Under the pieces are notes generated by a model. That model saw nothing but the letters and a program-made list of their open reading frames with translations, was not told the DNA's origin and searched no databases. This document shows positions 40,715-42,701 of a DNA stretch of 42,701 nucleotides, piece by piece; within the stretch, counting starts at the first letter, position 1; every line of letters starts with the position of its first letter. A program made the position numbers and the translations under genes. Location of the stretch: contig CABVDR010000015.1 in assembly GCA_902497145.1 (NCBI GenBank), positions 1-42,701 of the forward strand. The letters are read 5' to 3'. The stretch is from an uncultured Oscillospiraceae bacterium. GTDB lineage: Bacteria > Bacillota > Clostridia > Oscillospirales > Oscillospiraceae.

Positions 40715-40770
40715 AAGAATAATTCTTGTTTAACTGTGTAGATTATAACAACTCTCTCTTAGTTTGTCAA
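40715..40770 (-). promoter_or_regulatory. Rubrerythrin promoter with PerR/Fur-like operator
   Basis: Minus strand: TTGACA (40765-40770), 17 bases, TATAAT (40742-40747), a perfect consensus pair. Near +10 to +20 lies AAGAAT-T-ATTCTT (40715-40727), a 6-1-6 palindrome of the Fur/PerR box type. Which regulator binds is inferred from family practice. Confidence 0.75.
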
Positions 40771-40793
40771 CCACTCTTTGTATTTTTTAAGAA

Positions 40794-40831
40794 AATACCC
40801 CGCTAGTATTTCCACATACTAACGGGGTATT
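40794..40831 (-). terminator. Terminator of the cysE-cysS operon
   Basis: AATACCCCG-C-TAGTAT (40794-40809) pairs with ATACTA-A-CGGGGTATT (40816-40831), one mismatch, then TTTTCTT in the leftward direction. It follows the cysS stop by about 17 bases. Confidence 0.87.
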
Positions 40832-40848
40832 CTGTACTTGATTTGTTT

Positions 40849-42291
40849 TTATACTCGCTTCCAGGCCGCGCCGCCGGGCACGTCGGTAATTTCAATGCCC
40901 TGAGCTTTCAGTTCGTCCCGGATCTGGTCCGCCCGGGCGAAATCCTTGGCTTTCTTCGCCTGATAGCGCTCCAGTACCAGGGCGTCCACAGCCGGGTCGC
41001 CCTCGCCGGTGATGGTGTAGTCTCCAGCAGAAGTAGTCTTCTGGGCGGCCTGCTCCTTGCGCACCTGGGCCGCCTTCTCCAGCAGAGACAGGGACAGCAC
41101 CTGATCAAAGTCACCCAGGATGGCCAGCTTGGTGGCGTCGTCGGTCTTGGCCTTCAGGGCGTCATACAGCAGGGTCACCGCCATGGAGGTATTCAGGTCG
41201 TTGCCCACCTGCTGCAGGAACTTCTCCCGGTACTCCTGCACCACCGCCTGGTCAGGCTCGCCGCCCTCTTTCAGGGCCGCGATACGCTTGATGAGCTTCT
41301 GGTACGCGCCCTGGGCGTTGTCCAGGTTCTCCCAAGTAAACACCAGGCCCTTGCGGTAGTGGGACTGCAGGCAGAAGAAGCGGTAGCTGAGAGGATCATA
41401 GCCCTTCTCCTCCAGCAGGGAGACAGTCAAGAACTCGCCCTTGGACTTGGACATCTTGCCGGAGCTGGTGTTCAGGTGGTGGACATGGAACCACTGCTTG
41501 CACCAGGGATGGCCCAGGTAGCTCTCAGACTGGGCAATCTCGTTGGTGTGGTGGGGGAAGGCGTTGTCGATGCCGCCGCAGTGGAGGTCCAGGTACTCGC
41601 CGTTGTACTTCATAGAGATGCCGGAGCACTCGATGTGCCAGCCGGGATAGCCCACGCCCCAGGGGGAGTCCCACTTCAGGGCCTGGTCCTCAAACTTGGA
41701 CTTGGTAAACCACAGGACGAAGTCGTTCTTGTTGCGCTTGTTGGAGTCCTCCTCCACGCCCTCGCGCACGCCCACGGCCAGGTCCTCCTCGTTGTGGTCG
41801 TTGAAGATGTAGTACCGCTCCAGCTTGGAGGAGTCGAAGTACACGTTGCCGCCGGCCTGATAGGCATAGCCCTTCTCCAGCAGGCGGGTGATGATGTTGA
41901 TATACTCCTGGATGCAGCCGGTGGCGGGCTGGACGGTGTCAGGAGTCTTGATGTTCAGCTTGGCGCAGTCGGAGAAGAAGGCGTCGGTGTAGTACTGAGC
42001 GATCTCCATGACGGTCTTGTGCTCCCGCTTGGCTCCCTTGAGCATCTTGTCCTCGCCGGTGTCGGCGTCGGAGCTGAGGTGACCCACGTCGGTGATGTTC
42101 ATGACCCGGTTCACGTCATAGCCGGAGTAGCGCAGGAACTTCTCCAGCACATCCTCCATAATGTAGGAGCGCAGGTTGCCGATGTGGGCAAAGTGGTAAA
42201 CGGTGGGGCCGCAGGTGTACATCTCCACCCGGCCGGGGGTATGGGTAGTAAACTCTTCCTTCTTATGGGTCGCGGAATTATAAAGCAGCAT
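40849..42291 (-). CDS. cysS: Cysteinyl-tRNA synthetase
   Basis: Class I synthetase charging tRNA-Cys, 480 aa. Zinc ligand C27 is in YTCGPTVYHFAHIGNLRSY, which also has the HIGH-type motif (HIGN). A second zinc region is WHIECSGIS near 211. The lid HCGGIDNAFPHHTNE near 233 and KMSKS (in TSSGKMSKSKGEF near 268) are present. The C-terminal DALR-type and terminal domain is complete (AKDFARADQIRDELKAQGI). ATG 42291 follows AAAAGGAGG. It lies 15 bases after the upstream cysE gene, a common Firmicutes pairing of cysteine synthesis and use. Confidence 0.97.
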   Translation of the reverse strand: MLLYNSATHKKEEFTTHTPGRVEMYTCGPTVYHFAHIGNLRSYIMEDVLEKFLRYSGYDVNRVMNITDVGHLSSDADTGEDKMLKGAKREHKTVMEIAQYYTDAFFSDCAKLNIKTPDTVQPATGCIQEYINIITRLLEKGYAYQAGGNVYFDSSKLERYYIFNDHNEEDLAVGVREGVEEDSNKRNKNDFVLWFTKSKFEDQALKWDSPWGVGYPGWHIECSGISMKYNGEYLDLHCGGIDNAFPHHTNEIAQSESYLGHPWCKQWFHVHHLNTSSGKMSKSKGEFLTVSLLEEKGYDPLSYRFFCLQSHYRKGLVFTWENLDNAQGAYQKLIKRIAALKEGGEPDQAVVQEYREKFLQQVGNDLNTSMAVTLLYDALKAKTDDATKLAILGDFDQVLSLSLLEKAAQVRKEQAAQKTTSAGDYTITGEGDPAVDALVLERYQAKKAKDFARADQIRDELKAQGIEITDVPGGAAWKRV

Positions 42292-42306
42292 AGCTGTATC
42301 CTCCTT

Positions 42307-42701
42307 TTATCTCATGTTCTTGGGAATAAAATTCCCGCTTTGGTACTGTTCATCCAGCAGACGCTCCACCAGCTCCAGCCGGGCAGAGAGGGCCTCCAGC
42401 CGCTCCTCTACCGGGTTTTCCACGCTGGTCTGGTCCACGTCGTCGGCATAGTGGGTAGTCCGTCCGGCGATGCGGACGATCTGGGCGGGGATACCCACGG
42501 CGGTGGCGTCCTCTGGCACCTCGCTGAGCACCACCGAGTTGGCCGCAATGCGCGCTCCGTCCCCCACCTTGAAGGGACCTAGAATTTTAGCTCCGCAGCC
42601 GATGAGCACATTGTTGCCGATGGTGGGGTGGCGCTTGCCCTGGTCCTTGCCGGTACCGCCCAGGGTGACCCCGTGGTAGATCAAACAGTCGTCCCCCACC
42701 T
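42307..42701 (-). CDS. cysE: Serine O-acetyltransferase, 3' part (cut by window end)
   Basis: The C-terminal 131 codons of a hexapeptide-repeat serine acetyltransferase, the first step from serine to cysteine; the 5' part lies beyond the window. Visible signatures are LIYHGVTLGGTGKDQGKRHP (active-site loop) and the coil repeats IGNNVLIGCGAKILGPFKVG and GARIAANSVVLSEVP, ending AVGIPAQIV. After the beta-helix is a helical tail of about 50 residues (EERLEALSARLELVERLLDE). This is longer than in many CysE proteins, where feedback by cysteine depends on the C-terminus. It is co-transcribed with cysS. Confidence 0.93.
   Translation of the reverse strand, partial: VGDDCLIYHGVTLGGTGKDQGKRHPTIGNNVLIGCGAKILGPFKVGDGARIAANSVVLSEVPEDATAVGIPAQIVRIAGRTTHYADDVDQTSVENPVEERLEALSARLELVERLLDEQYQSGNFIPKNMR

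Noticed and set aside
42292..42306. T-box leader before cysS
   Set aside because: Only 15 bases separate cysE and cysS, so no leader fits; any T-box would be upstream of cysE, outside the window.
1..42701. CRISPR arrays, insertion sequences, phage genes, tRNA or rRNA genes
   Set aside because: No regular repeats, transposase or integrase motifs, or tRNA cloverleaf-like segments were recognised by eye; a dedicated scan could still find a short one.

Overview
The window reads as chromosome of an anaerobic, probably spore-lineage Clostridia bacterium, most like the Oscillospiraceae (Flavonifractor/Intestinimonas-type relatives). This is inferred from gene content: an electron-bifurcating-type [FeFe]-hydrogenase operon, the LL-diaminopimelate aminotransferase lysine route (dapL beside dapF), type III glutamine synthetase, a glmS ribozyme, rubrerythrin, a DUF421/DUF4363 pair and NrdR. 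No species can be fixed without a database search. No tRNA, rRNA, insertion sequence, CRISPR array or phage gene was seen.

Region 1 (1-8.6 kb) is the unusual part. A five-gene run (aconitase-type hydratase large and small subunits, then citD, citE and citF) is followed by an MmgE/PrpD-family gene. A LysR-type regulator points back at this run, and divergent from it lies a PrpF-family isomerase. Isomerase + hydratase + acyl-carrier lyase reads as a self-contained route for an unsaturated branched di- or tricarboxylate. My favoured reading is aconitate or itaconate -> citraconate/mesaconate -> citramalate -> acetate + pyruvate. The substrate is inference.

Region 2 (8.6-13.2 kb) is a leftward operon hydC - small [2Fe-2S] protein - hydB - hydA, which could release as H2 the electrons produced when pyruvate is oxidised. 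Region 3 (13.16-13.9 kb) is a gene-poor scar with broken reading frames. It also marks a visible change from mixed, A/T-tolerant codon use on the left to strongly G/C-ending codons on the right.

Region 4 (14-42.7 kb) is a core-type backbone: guaA; a 26-codon mini-gene with its own promoter and terminator; carAB; DUF421/DUF4363; glmS behind a glmS self-cleaving ribozyme; a maltose O-acetyltransferase-type gene; dapF-dapL; glnN behind a possible attenuator; a small helical protein; an ECF transporter S component with a P1-family peptidase; nrdR; a sodium:alanine symporter; an LTA-synthase-type sulfatase; alanine racemase; a polar amino-acid ABC transporter; a YitT-type membrane protein; rubrerythrin with a PerR/Fur-like operator; cysS; and the 3' part of cysE cut by the window end. 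Most units are bounded by clear hairpin terminators, and many have near-consensus sigma-A promoters that also settle the start codons.
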